From Linum tenue (taxonomy: Eukaryota > Streptophyta > Magnoliopsida > Malpighiales > Linaceae): a DNA stretch of 64,000 nucleotides. The position numbers were made by a program, and so were the translations under genes. The DNA lies in the NCBI GenBank assembly GCA_946122785.1, contig CAMGYJ010000008.1, forward strand, positions 24,329,475-24,393,474, given 5' to 3'. Within the stretch, counting starts at the first letter, position 1, and each line of letters starts with the position of its first letter. Shown in pieces: positions 33,407-45,938 of the stretch. The notes beneath the pieces are model-generated. The model saw nothing but the letters and a program-made list of their open reading frames with translations, searched no databases and was not told the origin of the DNA.

Positions 33407-35485
33407 ATGGCTAACGGGGGTGACTTTGCCTCGACTGTGCCTTCGCAGCATTCCACCATGTTGCGTATTTCCAAGGACCAGATCGTCGAGTTCTCGTTGG
33501 ATGAGGTCCAGTCGGACAAGGCGCAGCAGGCTTGCTCGTTACTGGGGCGCCTCTTCACCGAAAAAAATGTATCGCCGCGAGAGCTTCGTGAGACAGTGAA
33601 AAATCCGTGGCAAGGTCAGGGCCGCATCAGAGTGAGACTGGTAGCTCATGGGCTCTTTGAGTTTGTCTTGCCGAATAAGACCTCCAAGGCTTGGATCCTA
33701 AAGAAAACACCGTGGGATATTGGAGATCAGATCCTCCACCTACGGTCATGGACCCCATCAATTACTCGGCATACTTTTGAGGAGTTAGCCATCGCCCCAT
33801 TCCGTATCCAGATGTGGGATGTTCGGGATGAGTGCTGTACTCATCAGTTTGGGAGGGAAAATGGCCACCGCAGCGCTGGGGCGGGTGCTTGAAGCTGGTC
33901 TATTTTCGTGTAGTGACACGAATCAGAAATTCATCAAGGTGAAATCCCTGATTGATTTTTCCAAACCCCTTCGGTCCCAGCTTATGGCATCTAATGAAGA
34001 GACTGGGTGTTTTTGGATTCGGCTGAAATATGAACACATGCCAAGCTTCTGCTACCACTGTGGCCGCGTAGGGCACTCTCGGCAGACGTGTTTGTTTGAT
34101 TCGCCATCTGGAAAAGAGTGATATGGCCCCCATATGACTACTAAGAAGATGGGACGGAAGATCTTTGATGACGAGGATGTGGCTCCTCATTACCCTCCGC
34201 GATCGGTATGGATAAACAAGGAGACTCGGGGTTATAAGGATTCGGAGTATTCATCTGATCGAGATTGTGCTGAGGAGGCTCGCGGAAACGTGACATCGAC
34301 AAAGCAGCCTGTCTGTGATTCCACTCCGTTATGGATGGGCACTTCGGACATGCCATTCATGGAAACGGAACCCCAAGTGCAACAGAGTCGTAACTCTTTC
34401 CGGGTCCCCGTTTCTAAAGGGCTGAGGATTGTTATTGGGAGACAAGGGCGCAAGGGGGCCACGCCGAAGAAGTCTGATGCGCAAGCCCTCAAGCTGTCTC
34501 ATTCTCGTGAAACCAAGATGGAGACCCGGGGCCGGCTCACCCAACGTCGGACCCGCCAGGGGCTGCATGTGGAGCATCGCGATAAGAAGCTGATTGGGCT
34601 GCATGGGAAGGCCCGCTCGTCCCTTATGCTTCGGGAACCCCCAGCCCAGCCCTCCGAGAGGGAAGTTTCTCATCGACATCGCCTGGTGCTTGAGGAGGAA
34701 TCCGAGGATGATTTCTCTGTCCAGCAGGTCCCGCTGGCTGCGTGCGAGGAGGATAAGTCCCTGCGGATATCCAGCCCATGCAAACGACATATCCGGATGG
34801 GGAGCATGCCTCCACCCGGGTGAATGCGAAGTGTCTGACCTTGAAGAAATTGACACTTGATCCCTCGGCTTTGGCTCAGCGGAAGGCGCATCCGGAAACA
34901 AGTTTAAAGAGTTAGAAGGGCCGCAAATTGGCTAAAAACAATGCCCCTTGTGCTGCTCCTGCAACTGCTGATTATAAGGAGACAACGGAGGTTTTGATAA
35001 AGGAACCGAGGGTTGTTGCCTCACCGGGGATGGCCCAGCCGGCCAAAGTGCAGGCGGCGGAGCGATCCATGGCCATTGACTCGGAGGATACTATCTCCGG
35101 GGACGATGCTTACTCCTTTGAACTGAAACGGCGTGAGGCGATGACTGACCAAATTAAGCGAAGTCAGGCCGGCCGTGTTCGACAAGTGGTTAAGGCGTTG
35201 GAAGCCTGCCTGGTGATGGATGATGAGTCTCCTAGGAAATGGGTCTGGAAGCCTCGTTCTCTGGAAACGAATAAAATGAAGGAAGGGGAGGAAGGTCTGC
35301 CGGGGATTAACACCTATGGGTCCAATTTTTTGGATCCCTCTGTCAGGGGTCTAAAGCGGCTGCTGGAGGTTCTTGAGGGTGATTTTGTGGGGTTCCCATC
35401 CCCGAAAAAACAATTTGTGGAGGATAATGATGGATTTGAGAAGGTGGAGGAAGCCAGCCTCGAGTGGCCCCACCTAGATAAATGA
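33407..35485 (+). pseudogene. LINE ORF1 (nucleic-acid-binding), disrupted
   Basis: ORF1 proteins of plant LINEs coat the RNA template. Translation starts MANGGDFAST and matches the DUF4283-type N-terminal domain (VQSDKAQQACSLLGRLFTEK; PWQGQGRIRVRLVAHGLFEF). It then has a knuckle CYHCGRVGHSRQTC (CX2CX4HX4C) at about 34052-34093. Defects are a frameshift near 33852, a TGA at 34119-34121 in the same frame as the following segment, and a further frame change between about 34820 and 34930. The last segment is open to the stop at 35483-35485, which overlaps the ATG of ORF2 (ATGA). Confidence 0.8.
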
Positions 35486-38400
35486 GGCTACTGGCCTGGA
35501 ATGTGAGAGGAATTGGGCCATCCCTCACATTCCAAACTACTGTAGGATTAGTTCGTTCGAATAAACCGGATCTCGTGTTTTTCTCAGAAACGCGATCGAG
35601 TCGGCGTGTTGTCTCTCGCCGTATGCGGGGTTTATGTTTTGATCTTTCCAATTGTATCTTTGTGGATGCGATTGACGCTTCCGGAGGTTTATTAGTTGCT
35701 TGGTCCCCCGAGGTTGATGCTTCGGTGTTTTATCATTCCAACTTTTGTATTTGTGTTCAAGTTAATGAAGGTGATTTTTTTTATGTTGTGGTGTGTGTTT
35801 ACATTAGTTGTAATGCTGCCACCAGGGCTTCCCAATTGGCCCATCTTAGTGATGTTTGTGCGGCCATCCAGAGCCCTTATGTTGTCATTGGAGATCTTAA
35901 CACTATTCTTCATGAAAGTGAGAAAGAGGGAGGAAATCCCTGGAATGCTGCTCAGTTTGCTAGTTTGCGTGACTTTATTCTTAATCTGGGTCTTCATGAC
36001 CCTGGTTTTCAGGGCGATCAATTTACATGGACGAATAAGAGGATGGGTGCAGCTTGCATTCGTGAACGTCTAGATAGAGCGCTGTGTTCGCAAGCCTAGA
36101 TTGATCATTATTCTGATACTTTGGTTAAACATTTTACAGATCAAGGGTCTGATCATCGGGCGCTCCTCCTTTCTGATAAGCCCTATGCCCGTAATTGCCG
36201 CCCTCTCTTCCGATTTGATGCCCATTGGGCGGATAATTCCGAAGTTAGGGCTATGGTACATTATGTCTGGCAGGAGGATATCCAAGGGACGCCAATGTTT
36301 CGTCTATGGGAACGCCTTAAGAAGCTCCGTCATTTATTGTATGATTGGAGTAGGGCGGGCACCACTAATTCCCTCCGCAATATAAAAACTCTCCATAATG
36401 AAATTGAAACTATCAAGTTCCCATCCTATTTACTGGGATACAATCCGGATTCTGAAAAGTGAGTTAAATCGGCAATGGGAAGCGGAGGAGCTTTATTGGC
36501 AGCAAAAGTCTAGGGTTCACTGGTTAAAGAAAGGAGACAAGAATACCTCTTATTTTCATACAGTGACTCGGACGCGCCGTAAGAAGAATTTTGTGGCCGG
36601 GCTTCGTAATGAGGAGGGCGATTGGATCACGGATGAGCCTGGAAAATCTGGTATTGCGACCGATTTCTATCAGCATCTCTTTACATCGGAGAATCAAATC
36701 TTTAATACGTCTGAGCGTGTGGCAGGCTTGCCTTTCGATCACACTGTTACCCCAGAAATGAATGCCAGCCTAACGGCTCCTGTTCTCCCTGATGAAGTTC
36801 GCAAAACAGTTTTTGTCATGGGATCGAAGCAGGCTCCTGGGTCTGACGGATTCACGGGGAAATTCTTCAAATCTTTCTGGGGTATTGTGGGAGCCTCGGT
36901 GGTGGAGGCAGACTGTTCTTTCTTTGAGACTAGCAGGATGCTCCGTAGTTTTAACCATACTTGGCTCACTCTGATTCCCAAAGTCGACTCTGTGGAGAAC
37001 ATGCGACAATTGCGGCCAATCAGCCTGTGCCAGTTTGTGTATAAGACTATTACTAAGATCATGGCTGAGAGACTTGCGGGTTTTTTACCGCAGATTGTCT
37101 CAGAGGGTCAAAATGCTTTTATACGGGACAGACAAATCATCGAGAATATCCTGCTAGGGCATGAGTTAATGCACTATTTGAAAATTAAGACCCGTGGAAA
37201 GAAAGGGTTCATGGCTCTGAAGGTTGACATGGAAAAGGCCTATGATAGAGTTGAATGGCCCTTTCTCCTAGCTGTCTTGGAAAAAATGGGGTTTAACTCT
37301 ACCTGGCGGGGATGGATACAAAAATGCCTTCGGTTCTCGTCTTTCTCCGTTTTAATGAATGGCACCCCTTCGGGCTACTTCACCCCCTCCAGAGGCCTCC
37401 GCCAGGGGGATCCTCTATCCCCGCTTTTGGTTGTGCTTTGTACGGAGGGGTTTGCTGCGCTTCTTCGGAAGGCTATTTCTTATGATAAGCTTGGAGGAAT
37501 CAAGGTTGCTCCCCGGGCCCCGCGGATCTCGCATCTGTTCTTTGCAGATGATTCGTATTTGTTCCTGCGTGGGTCTCTCTAGGAGTGCGAGAATTTAATC
37601 GAGTTCTTGAATGAGTATGAGGAGCTCAGTGGCCAGAGAGTGAACTTGGAGAAATCGACAGTGTGCTTTAGTAGAAATATTGTTTTGCCAGACCAGGAAT
37701 TCTTGGCTGCGGTTTTGGGAGTAAGGGCGGTAGGGGTTCATGATAAGTACCTGGGATTTCCTATGCTGATTGCTCGGTCTAAGATGGAGACCTTCCGGTA
37801 CTTGGAGGAGAAGTTGCTTGATCGCCTCCAAGGATGGAAACGAAGAACGCTATCCTGGGCGGCTAAGGAAACCCTAATCAAGTCCATTGCCTTGACACTA
37901 CCGTTGTATGTGATGTCCTGTTTCAGACAGCCTCTCTCATTGTGCCGATTGCTGGATAATCATGTGGCACGGTTCTGGTGGGGAGTTAAGGAGGACCAGT
38001 CGAGAATTCGGTGGATGTCATGTAGGAATATGTGTCGGAGTAAGTATGATGGAGGAATGGGGTTTCGCCGTTTTGAACATTTTAACCAAGCTCTTTTGGC
38101 TAAAATTGGTTGGCGCCTCTTTCAGGAGCCCCAATCCCTCCTAGCTCAAGTCTATAAAGGGAAGTACTTTCCGAATGGGTCCTTCCTTTCGGCCACGACA
38201 CGATCTCGTCCCTCGTGGGGGTGGCAGAGCATTCTGTATGGCCATCAGTTATTAGAGGCAGGGCTACGTTGGCAAATTGGAAATGGGCAGTCAGCTCCCC
38301 TGCTCCACTCTAGCTGGATTCCTCAATTACAGCCTGATCCTCCTAGGTATAATCCCCAGGTCCTGCCTGTTGAGGGGGGTTCGGTGGTGGCAGAGGTAAT

Positions 38401-39572
38401 CAGCCCGGAAGGGGGGCGCTGGTGTGACCGGAAGTTGAGTCAGTGGTTCGATCCTCCTACTTGTGAGGCCATTAAAGCCATCCCCCTTCCGCGATTGCCG
38501 GTGGAGGATAAGCTGATTTGGCATAATACTCCGGAAGGCATATTCACTGTGAAGTCGGCCTATCATTTAGCTGTCACCCTTGATAGAAGGAAGGGCCGGT
38601 GGAGGTCAGAGGTTAGCTGGATGGATACGGCTAGTTGGATCAGGCTGTGGGAGGCTAATCTGCCTTCTAAATTGAAGGTGTTTGTTTGGCAAATCCTGAA
38701 TCGCATTCTTCCTACGACGGAAGCCCTCGTTGCCAAAGATATTCCGGTTTTACCTAGGTGTCCGGTTTGCTGGCCGAGTCAGAAACCTTGGAACATTTAT
38801 TCCTCTATTGCCCGGTGGCTCGGGCGCTCTGGGACTATTCGGGGCTGGCTTCCTTGGGAAAAGGGTTGCCTCAGCACACATTTCCCCTGTTTCTGAAGCG
38901 GTTAATGTCTCTGATTAATCAGCCATCCATTCTCATGGCGGTTGTTGTTGTCCTTTGGCGAATATGGCGTTCTCGTAACTGGGTTGTCTTCGAAGGCAAG
39001 CAGTTTGGGATCCCTGCTCTGATGCGTCAATATAACCAGCAGTATGAGGAATGGGTTGGGCTGCCTGTGGATCGGAACTCTCGCTCCTCTGTCCTTCCCC
39101 CATCTCAACCGGTTCTGGTGGAGGCTGATAGGCTGGTTTGCATGTGGGATGGGGCTACGAGGAGGGGGTCCCACTCAGCTGGGGGGATTGTTATTATGAC
39201 CCCGGCTAGAGGGGTCCTAATGGCTGGTGGGGTTCAGTTCCCGGGCATCGATGATCCCACGGTAGTAGAGGTGCTGGTGCTCCGGCAAGCTATCATGTGG
39301 TGCCTGAATCGGGGTATCATGGAGGTGTGTTTTGAGGGGATGCTAAGGTCATTATTGACAAAATCAACCATGCGGATGCTAGTGATAGTCGGATTGGTGC
39401 TATTCTTGCTGAAATTATTCATCACTTGGCGGTTCGCTCAGGGTTTAGTGTTAGATTTGTAGGTCGGCGTTGCAATAGGGTAGCCCACTTGGTGGCTCGT
39501 AAGGCCCTCTCTTTGTACCCGACTGCGAGTCGTTTCTTTGATTTTCAGGTCTGGCGGCTTTCCAGGATGTAG
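35482..39572 (+). pseudogene. LINE ORF2 (endonuclease, reverse transcriptase, RNase H), disrupted
   Basis: The start ATG at 35482 overlaps the ORF1 stop. The APE-like endonuclease shows LLAWNVRG, SETRS, GDLNTIL and SDHRAL. The reverse transcriptase shows QAPGSDGF, LIPKV, RPISLC, KVDMEKAYDRVEW, RQGDPLSP and the catalytic FADD at about 37544-37555. A zf-RVT zinc region (CPVC..LEHLFLYCP) and an RNase H domain (CMWDGA... to AHLVARKALSLYP) close it. Defects are TAG at 36097-36099, a frameshift near 36455, TAG at 37580-37582, and frameshifts near 38765 and 39340. The core catalytic motifs are retained, so the damage is relatively recent. Confidence 0.85.
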
Positions 39573-39617
39573 CTATCTTTTGTTTCAATCAATGAAGATT
39601 ATCTTTTCTAAAAAATA

Positions 39618-41187
39618 AACATAGAAATACAAAAGTGTAAACATTTAAGTTTTAAAACGCAATTTTCAATTTTGACAGTATTGTTTATTTATTAACAAAC
39701 ACAGTTTTTTCCTTGAAAATCAAGCTTTAGCATCGACTCTCGGACCTCAGTTATGGCCTATGGGCATCGAGATGGTTGACAATTTGTGGCAATGACAGAT
39801 TGGGAGATCTCTGTTACCTCATCAATCACTCATAGTTCAAAGTGAATTAGACTTCACGGAATAAATAAACACCAAAAGACTTAGTAGTGACACTGAATTA
39901 GAATTAGTCAGGTATGCGGCAATCGATCAGAATTTTTTGTCTTCGGTATGTGGGCTTATATGAATAAACCATTCGGATTGATGGAGAATCAAAAGCATGT
40001 ACATGTGAGAGAGCGATCCAAAAGAGGAGAGTGCAATTTCGATACCGCAAAACTGCAGAGAGAGTTACAATCGAATTTGCTTTACTTGACCCAAACCCAA
40101 ATTCTGCAACAGCGGGCATCACTCGGTATCCATCGCCCGAGTTTCAAAACAAGTTAACAGAAAACAGGTAGTCTGTCCAAGACTTGCTTCTTCCAACTCA
40201 AAGAGCATATGAGCAAGTTCCTTGTCATAGAAGAAGTTTCTTCTGGTATTATCAAGGAAATTCTAAACTTCAGATATTGTCCCAGCCAGAAAGTACAGCT
40301 CAATGCATCGGTCTCTTCCCACATGACCTGCAATTCAACTGCTGTACCCTGTTTTTTTAGCTGAACTTGTGCCCTCAATGGATGTCTGAACATGAAAAAA
40401 TGCATTAGTGGGTTGTCGTTGTTCTTACTACAGCAGTTCCTACATTCAGAAATGAGAAGCTTAAACAAAATGTAAAGAGGTTGTCATTTCCCCCAACACA
40501 ATAATCTTTCTCAACAAACATACTACTACATGGATTCTTGACCAAGCCAAACAATGTACACACACCATAGCTTACCAACCTTCCTCAAAGCTCACCAAAA
40601 CAAAACAAAACAAATCCCGCCCTTCCCTCCTATCTTCTTCTCAAGCGTGCCAATTACTAAACAACCAGACTGGCATTCATATGCAACTCAAAACATGGAA
40701 AAAGGGAAAACACAAATACATCGATACCATGACAGAATCTAGCATCAGTTGCAAAATTCACTAGTCTTTCTAATATCTAGTCTCATTCTTTATGCTCGCA
40801 ATTCATTCTTATCACTACCTTGCATGTTTGCTTTAACAAATTATTGCAATTTTAGAGAAAGCAACTTCTAAAGGATTGAGCAACATATGACTTCAAATCC
40901 GAAACACAGAAGAGTAGGAATCAACCACATTGGTCCAGGTCCAGGTCCAGACTATTTCTTTACGTTTTGCAAAGGCATTCATTCATCTATGACTATGTAT
41001 AAGATAAGATTCCCCCTCATGAACACAGCTACAGCTGCCAGCGAGGGCTAAATAGGCATAATAGACAGACAGGCATTCATCAAAAGAACTAACAACGGAT
41101 ATGCATGCAAGTGTTCAAGTACAAGTTCCGCTGCGAATCTTGTTCAAAGTAATCAAGTTCTGGAAAGACGAAGAGAACTCACATTGC
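39618..41187. other. Intergenic DNA and probable bL12m 3' UTR
   Basis: The first 80 bases contain aagttttaaaacgcaatttt..acagtattg, similar to the right end of the hAT MITE at 18500-19130. From about 40150 to 40400 the composition looks genic but no domain is recognised. The last few hundred bases before 41188 are probably bL12m 3' UTR, with a triple ccaggt at about 40937. Confidence 0.4.
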
Positions 41188-41769
41188 TCACTCCATGCTA
41201 ACTTTGGCCCCAACTTCCTTCATTTTGGCAATGATCTTCTCAGCTTCCTCTTTCGTCACCCCTTTCTTCAACAACGTAGGAGATTTCTCCACCAAGTCCT
41301 TGGCTTCCTTCAGACCCAGATTAGTAAACCCTCTCACTTCCTTAATCACCTTGATCTTGGCCGCCGCCTCGTAGCCATCTAACTTCACATCAAACACCGT
41401 CTTCTCCGCTTTCTCCTCCCCTTTTCCTGCAGCCGCAGCACCGCCGGCTCCCCTTCCAGCTCCCGGCATGCCACTGAACCCCATCCCTGGCATCATCATG
41501 GCCATCAACGGCATCTCTTTCATATCCAACTTGTTCCGCAAAACCTCCGTTAGGTCCGAGATTTCCAGAAGAGTTAAACCCGAGAGTTCGTCCACGATGC
41601 CCGATACCCTTTCCGACGGCGCCGCCGGTGCTGATTGCTCTGCTGCTGACCCGAAATGGCGAGCAACTGTTGCGACGCGGAGATTATATTGCAAAGAGAA
41701 AGCAGGGCTTTGATCGAGGGTTCTCCGGATCCGCCACAACTTCCGTGAAGCTAATCGAAAATTTCCCAT
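41188..41769 (-). CDS. Mitochondrial ribosomal protein bL12m (L7/L12)
   Basis: A single uninterrupted exon of 193 codons encodes the stalk protein of the large mitochondrial ribosomal subunit. The stalk recruits and stimulates translation GTPases. Residues 1 to about 45 are rich in Arg and Ser with few acids, as in a mitochondrial presequence (SRKLWRIRRT). A dimerisation helix region follows (about 56-82, VDELSGLTLLEISDLTEVL), then a Gly/Ala hinge (about 98-120, GAGRGAGGAAAAGKG) and the conserved C-terminal domain (about 124-193, FDVKL, KIKVIKEVR, LGLKEAKDLVE). The start is the first ATG of the frame and gives a plausible presequence. Nothing is missing. A plastid bL12 is less likely because of the presequence and the FDVKLDGY form of the C-domain, but targeting is inferred. 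Confidence 0.94.
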   Translation of the reverse strand: MGNFRLASRKLWRIRRTLDQSPAFSLQYNLRVATVARHFGSAAEQSAPAAPSERVSGIVDELSGLTLLEISDLTEVLRNKLDMKEMPLMAMMMPGMGFSGMPGAGRGAGGAAAAGKGEEKAEKTVFDVKLDGYEAAAKIKVIKEVRGFTNLGLKEAKDLVEKSPTLLKKGVTKEEAEKIIAKMKEVGAKVSME

Positions 41770-41914
41770 TGCTTTAGAGTCCGTCGGATCACTTACTTAA
41801 AGTCGGAAACTTTGTGAGGTTTAAATTGGGACGTCAATGGAAAAGCGCAGATAGTAGAGAGAACTAACCCTCGCCTCGTGTTCGCGGTGGACTGACGAGT
41901 GAAAGCCACAGCAT

Positions 41915-41992
41915 AAACCCTACAGCTGCACGAGATAGAGCTTTTGCGACTTGGGCCTTTTTCTCTGTTATAGAGGCCGCCATTATTGGGCC
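41915..41992 (-). promoter_or_regulatory. bL12m promoter motifs: telo-box and two site II elements
   Basis: AAACCCTA at 41915-41922 is a telo-box. TGGGCC at 41952-41957 and 41987-41992 (GGCCCA on the coding strand) are site II elements. This pairing is known from plant ribosomal protein and mitochondrial-biogenesis genes, where TCP factors bind site II. They lie about 145-225 bp upstream of the start codon. Confidence 0.75.
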
Positions 41993-41999
41993 TAACTCA

Positions 42000-44900
42000 A
42001 ACGAGGGCCGTGGCCATCTGTTTTAGTCCTTTTCATTATTCTGGTGAATTGCATGTTTGGTGTGATTCCATCTACACATAATATAATACGTCGAAGGAAA
42101 AACGGGAGCACCATTTCAAATTTCCTGCAACGAGAGTGAAAGTAGGAAGGACATTTTGGTCTTCACAATTACTTTTTTTTTATTCATTAAAAACATAGGT
42201 ACTGAGATTCGAACCATGATCATTTTAAAGAAAGGCAAGGATCATAACCAATCACACTAAATACATTTGTTGTATCCTTTTAAATTAAAAACATATAATA
42301 GCAGGGTGGAAAAAATTCTTCCCCCATTTCAAATTCCCTACTCCAGAAGCATTTGTAGGAAGGGTAGAATAAGGAGTGTCAATTTTTTTTCTCTTTCCTC
42401 TATGGAACGGGCCAACTTACCGTACACATGCGGATTTAAACGGGTCCATGAGTGTCAATTTTTTTCTTTATACCCTTTCATTTCTCCGTGGTGATAAAAT
42501 ATATATGAAAAGGAAAAAATAATACTCCTTTTTATTGTTAAAAATAAAAAATTTAACAATAAATTAATGCATGGTATCTAATGGGCTAATCGCTAACCAT
42601 AAAATAAAGGAGTTGAATGGGCCTGACCTACATGGGATTTGACCATCAAGTAAAACAAATGAACATCATTGGTTTGTCATTCCAAAACAAGCTATTTTCT
42701 CTGGCATAATATATATTATGCTATTATTTTATATCTTAGTGGCTAAAATATAATGTATTTTAAAGTTATTCAGTGGTTCAACCTCGACCAACCCAATTAG
42801 TCCAATTTTTATCATTTCAAATATATATTTTATAATCATTTGACATCATAATGATCAAATTATAGTGTATTTTATAGGAAATCGTTTGGTATTTGTTAGT
42901 AAAAAACTAAACATAAAGATCTATTTGGTTATTTTAAACATTAAAACGATCCTAAACTCAGTTACTTTTGAATTTCTGGTTTTATTCTCGAATAAGTGAT
43001 GTGCAAATGGCGAATTGTAGTCGTCTCTTTTCTTTCACTATTTTTTATTTTCAAATAGAAAGTTTAAAAGTAAAGAATAATTAGAATTTGGCATGGGTCG
43101 GTCAAACAGGCTGAATTTCAATTTTTGGCCCGTTTGTTTTATGCATTGCAAATTTATTAGCATGTTGATGGAAATGGCTTGGAAAAAAGACATATAAGTT
43201 GTACCTTTGCAGAAATGTCCTCAAATGTTTGAATGCTTTGTGAATCAGGTTCCGTGACTTTTGTGATGGTGTATGTGCTTGACGATTGCTCGATGTTGTG
43301 ACTACTTAATTTGAGAGTAAATATTTTGATTTTCCCTATGAGTTGTGATACCAGTTCTGGTGGTTGCAGCATGTTGTTGTTGTTGGCCTGTAAAAGTTGT
43401 TCCACCGTGATGCTAAATACCTTTTTTTTAACAAATTGTGTAGTAGTGCTATGAAACAGACCACCCATGAACGCTACGCTTATTATGGTCTGTTCTTACT
43501 TCCTGTGGTGAGAAATTGTGAATTGAGAATCATATTCGCCTACCGCACTGTGTCTGGCTGGTGGCTGCTTACTGTGCTCTCTAGAGTTATGAAACAGACT
43601 ACCCATGAACGTTACCCTTAAGAGTCGATAACTTTGCGAAAAACCAAATTTAGGCAATCAAAGGTGGTGAATGTGTGATGATTTTTTATGGCTTAATTGT
43701 TTGTGAATTGGATATCTGATCTTTGTATGATAATAGGGGATGTTTGCTTAATAGAATAATCCATTTTAATTCATGTTTATTTTTAACATGAACTTTAGTA
43801 ACTCAAAACCTTCGAGACACATATCACCACTGCATTGTATCATTTTGCCTGGGTGCTTGCGGTGTTGTCAAACTTCTTTGCTGCTGCTGCTGCATTTACA
43901 CTAACAGGGGAGTTAAGAACCCATGAATGTTTCCGTTTGACACAAACAAGAGGACTTACTTCTAAATCGTGCACTAAAGATGATTGGAGGAAACATCTCT
44001 GTTGCAGTTGATATGCTGGAGACCATAACAAAAGCAACGTATAACATCAAAACCAACCATCTGAACTATTAGCATTGTTGCTTTACTCTTTTTACGTGGT
44101 TGAGTCTCCTTCAAAAAATTTAGTTTGATCTTAGAAAATTTTGCTTCTGCAGTCCTGTCTTGCCACCAACGCGTTCAGTAGATGGAGATGGCAGAGGAGA
44201 AGGCTATTTTTGTGTTGTTGTTGCTGTTTTAGGGATCGGTTTGTGAAGAAGAGGGAGAAGAGAGGGGGAAAGGGAAATGCAGGAGAGGGGGATAACTCTT
44301 TTCTCCGACAAAAATGGAGTGAAGAAAGGAATTATGATCAGTAGGGATATGGTTATCTTACATAATGGTCTCTATTCTGTTTGAATTGAGCTTGGGAGGC
44401 AGTGATAAGGACGAGCTGCAACCAATTCATAGTGATAAGAGTGCTATGAACTGTGATCAAGTCTTATTTCAAGTTAGAAGGTAGTTTCAGTATAAGGATT
44501 ATTTAATTTGACAAGTTGTTTTGTCCATGATTCTTGGTAGTTTCAGGGCCATTCTAGCCATTGTTTAGTCTGTAATTTTTGAGAATTGATGTGCGAGTAA
44601 TGACTTTCACTTAGCTTCAACTATTATGTGTGTATTTATTGGCATGTGATAGAATTCTCTTTTCATTTTCTTTGAATTCAGTTTCATACTCTAATTGTAT
44701 CATTTGTACATAGGCAAATCATGCTCGAGATGACAACTCGCTGATATGGCTGGTGCAAGGAATGAAGCCATCATTAGAATTCAGACTGACAACGGGGAGG
44801 GATGCCCAGGACTAATTCAATGATGATTGATGATGGTATAATAAAAACTGCAGTCCATCAGCACCAATTTCTAGGCCTAAGTAAAGTTATTCAACCCAGA

Positions 44901-45135
44901 ACTCTGTTTAGCGCTAAAAATTGCCTTCACCCAACCTTGATCCTGTTTGACCCACTTTTGAAGAGTCAAGATATATGACTAATCCTCTCCGTTCGTATTT
45001 TCTTATTGACTCTTTCTGACCCTTTATGTTGGGGCGGGAAGAATCGGATTAGTGGGTCGGTCCTAATCAAGTGGAATCTCAATCCCTTCACTCTCACTTG
45101 CTTTCTCTCCCATTCCACAAGTGGGTAACATACAG
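42000..45135. other. Intergenic DNA, no intact gene
   Basis: AT-rich for most of its length. At about 42190-42258 the - strand has a GGTTCGAATC B-box-like word that could mark a SINE fragment. A segment atgaaaca.ac.acccatgaacg occurs twice (about 43449 and 43589). A short open stretch at 44141-44344 lacks a domain. DNA left of 45167 may belong to a Helitron whose 3' end is there. Confidence 0.4.
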
Positions 45136-45139
45136 TAAT

Positions 45140-45168
45140 CCGGCCAACGGGCCGGGTAATAAGCTAGT
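45140..45168 (+). mobile_element. Helitron 3' terminus, + strand
   Basis: Stem CCGGCC (45140-45145) and GGCCGG (45150-45155), 8 nt, then CTAG (45164-45167) next to T. It has the same layout and spacing as 7606-7634. The body of the element would lie to the left; its 5' end was not found. Confidence 0.65.
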
Positions 45169-45291
45169 TTATCACTATGTTTCATGTTTAGCATTAGCAC
45201 GGAAAACAATTTTCTTATTTATTACTTTTATACTTTGTCATCACCTGATAGTCGATATTCATTCTCGTAAAGCTATCCTATATGACAGTCA

Positions 45292-45320
45292 ACTAGACTA
45301 GGGTCCGGCCCGTTGGCCGG
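45292..45320 (-). mobile_element. Helitron 3' terminus, - strand
   Basis: On the - strand: stem CCGGCC/GGCCGG (45320-45305), 8 nt, then CTAG (45296-45293) next to T. The body would extend to the right. Its 3' end faces the 45164-45167 end across about 125 bp. Confidence 0.65.
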
Positions 45321-45938
45321 ATAAAAGCGCAAATTTAACAATTTTACTTGTTGTATAATATTAATATTGAGAAATTTAAATATTTTTCGTCTTAGTAATC
45401 TGCTAAAAAATAAAAGAATATAAATGTTTTGATTTCTCAATACACTTCTTGCTAGTAATTTTGATTATTTATCTTAACTTTATATTTCTAATATAATGCA
45501 TACTATCATGATGATTTATTCATTTTGGAATAAGGGATAAACATTCATGTTATTTCCATTAAAAAATATTAGGGAGAATTCACTAAAAATCAAGAATATA
45601 TAATGTTATTATTCCAAATAATGCAAAGGTCTATTATTATTTTTTGCATACATATGTGATATAATATGATTCATGGTTAATTTGATACAATATTATATTT
45701 TCTACGCGGACAGCACAATGAATCTTTTTTTTAATTTATCTTTTTAATCAAGTTTTTATTGACTCCATAATTGATGATTTTTAATATCCAACACATAAGA
45801 TTTCAACATTTACTAATTCTTCTGGAGAAGGCCTCAAATTTTGCCTGCTTTGGATTAAGTCATGATATATCCTCTATGTATAAGAATGGAACAGGTGAGA
45901 GAGCAAGGGTTGAAGAACATATCATCTATGTATAAGAA
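45321..45938. other. AT-rich DNA, perhaps Helitron body and Gypsy flank
   Basis: No coding signal. The boundary between the inverted Helitron and the Athila-like fragment that follows could not be placed. Confidence 0.35.

Larger units (their letters stand above)
33110..39617 (+). mobile_element. L1-type LINE with RNase H, near full length
   Basis: The element has a 5' leader, ORF1 (33407-35485), ORF2 (35482-39572) and a short 3' tail ending tcaatgaagattatcttttc followed by an A-rich stretch. The layout (CCHC ORF1, then APE endonuclease, reverse transcriptase, zinc domain and RNase H) is that of plant L1 elements. Several frameshifts and stops disable it. The exact 5' end and target duplication were not resolved. 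Confidence 0.85.

Noticed and set aside
33110..39617. Functional LINE
   Set aside because: At least three in-frame stops and several frameshifts in both ORFs.
39640..39690. Right end of a second hAT MITE related to 18500-19130
   Set aside because: The words are similar, but no left end or 8-bp duplication could be found.
42190..42258. tRNA-derived SINE on the - strand
   Set aside because: A B-box-like word is present but the A box is poor and no tail or duplication is seen.
43449..43615. Two direct copies of a short segment
   Set aside because: Only about 25 bp is similar and no element structure surrounds it.
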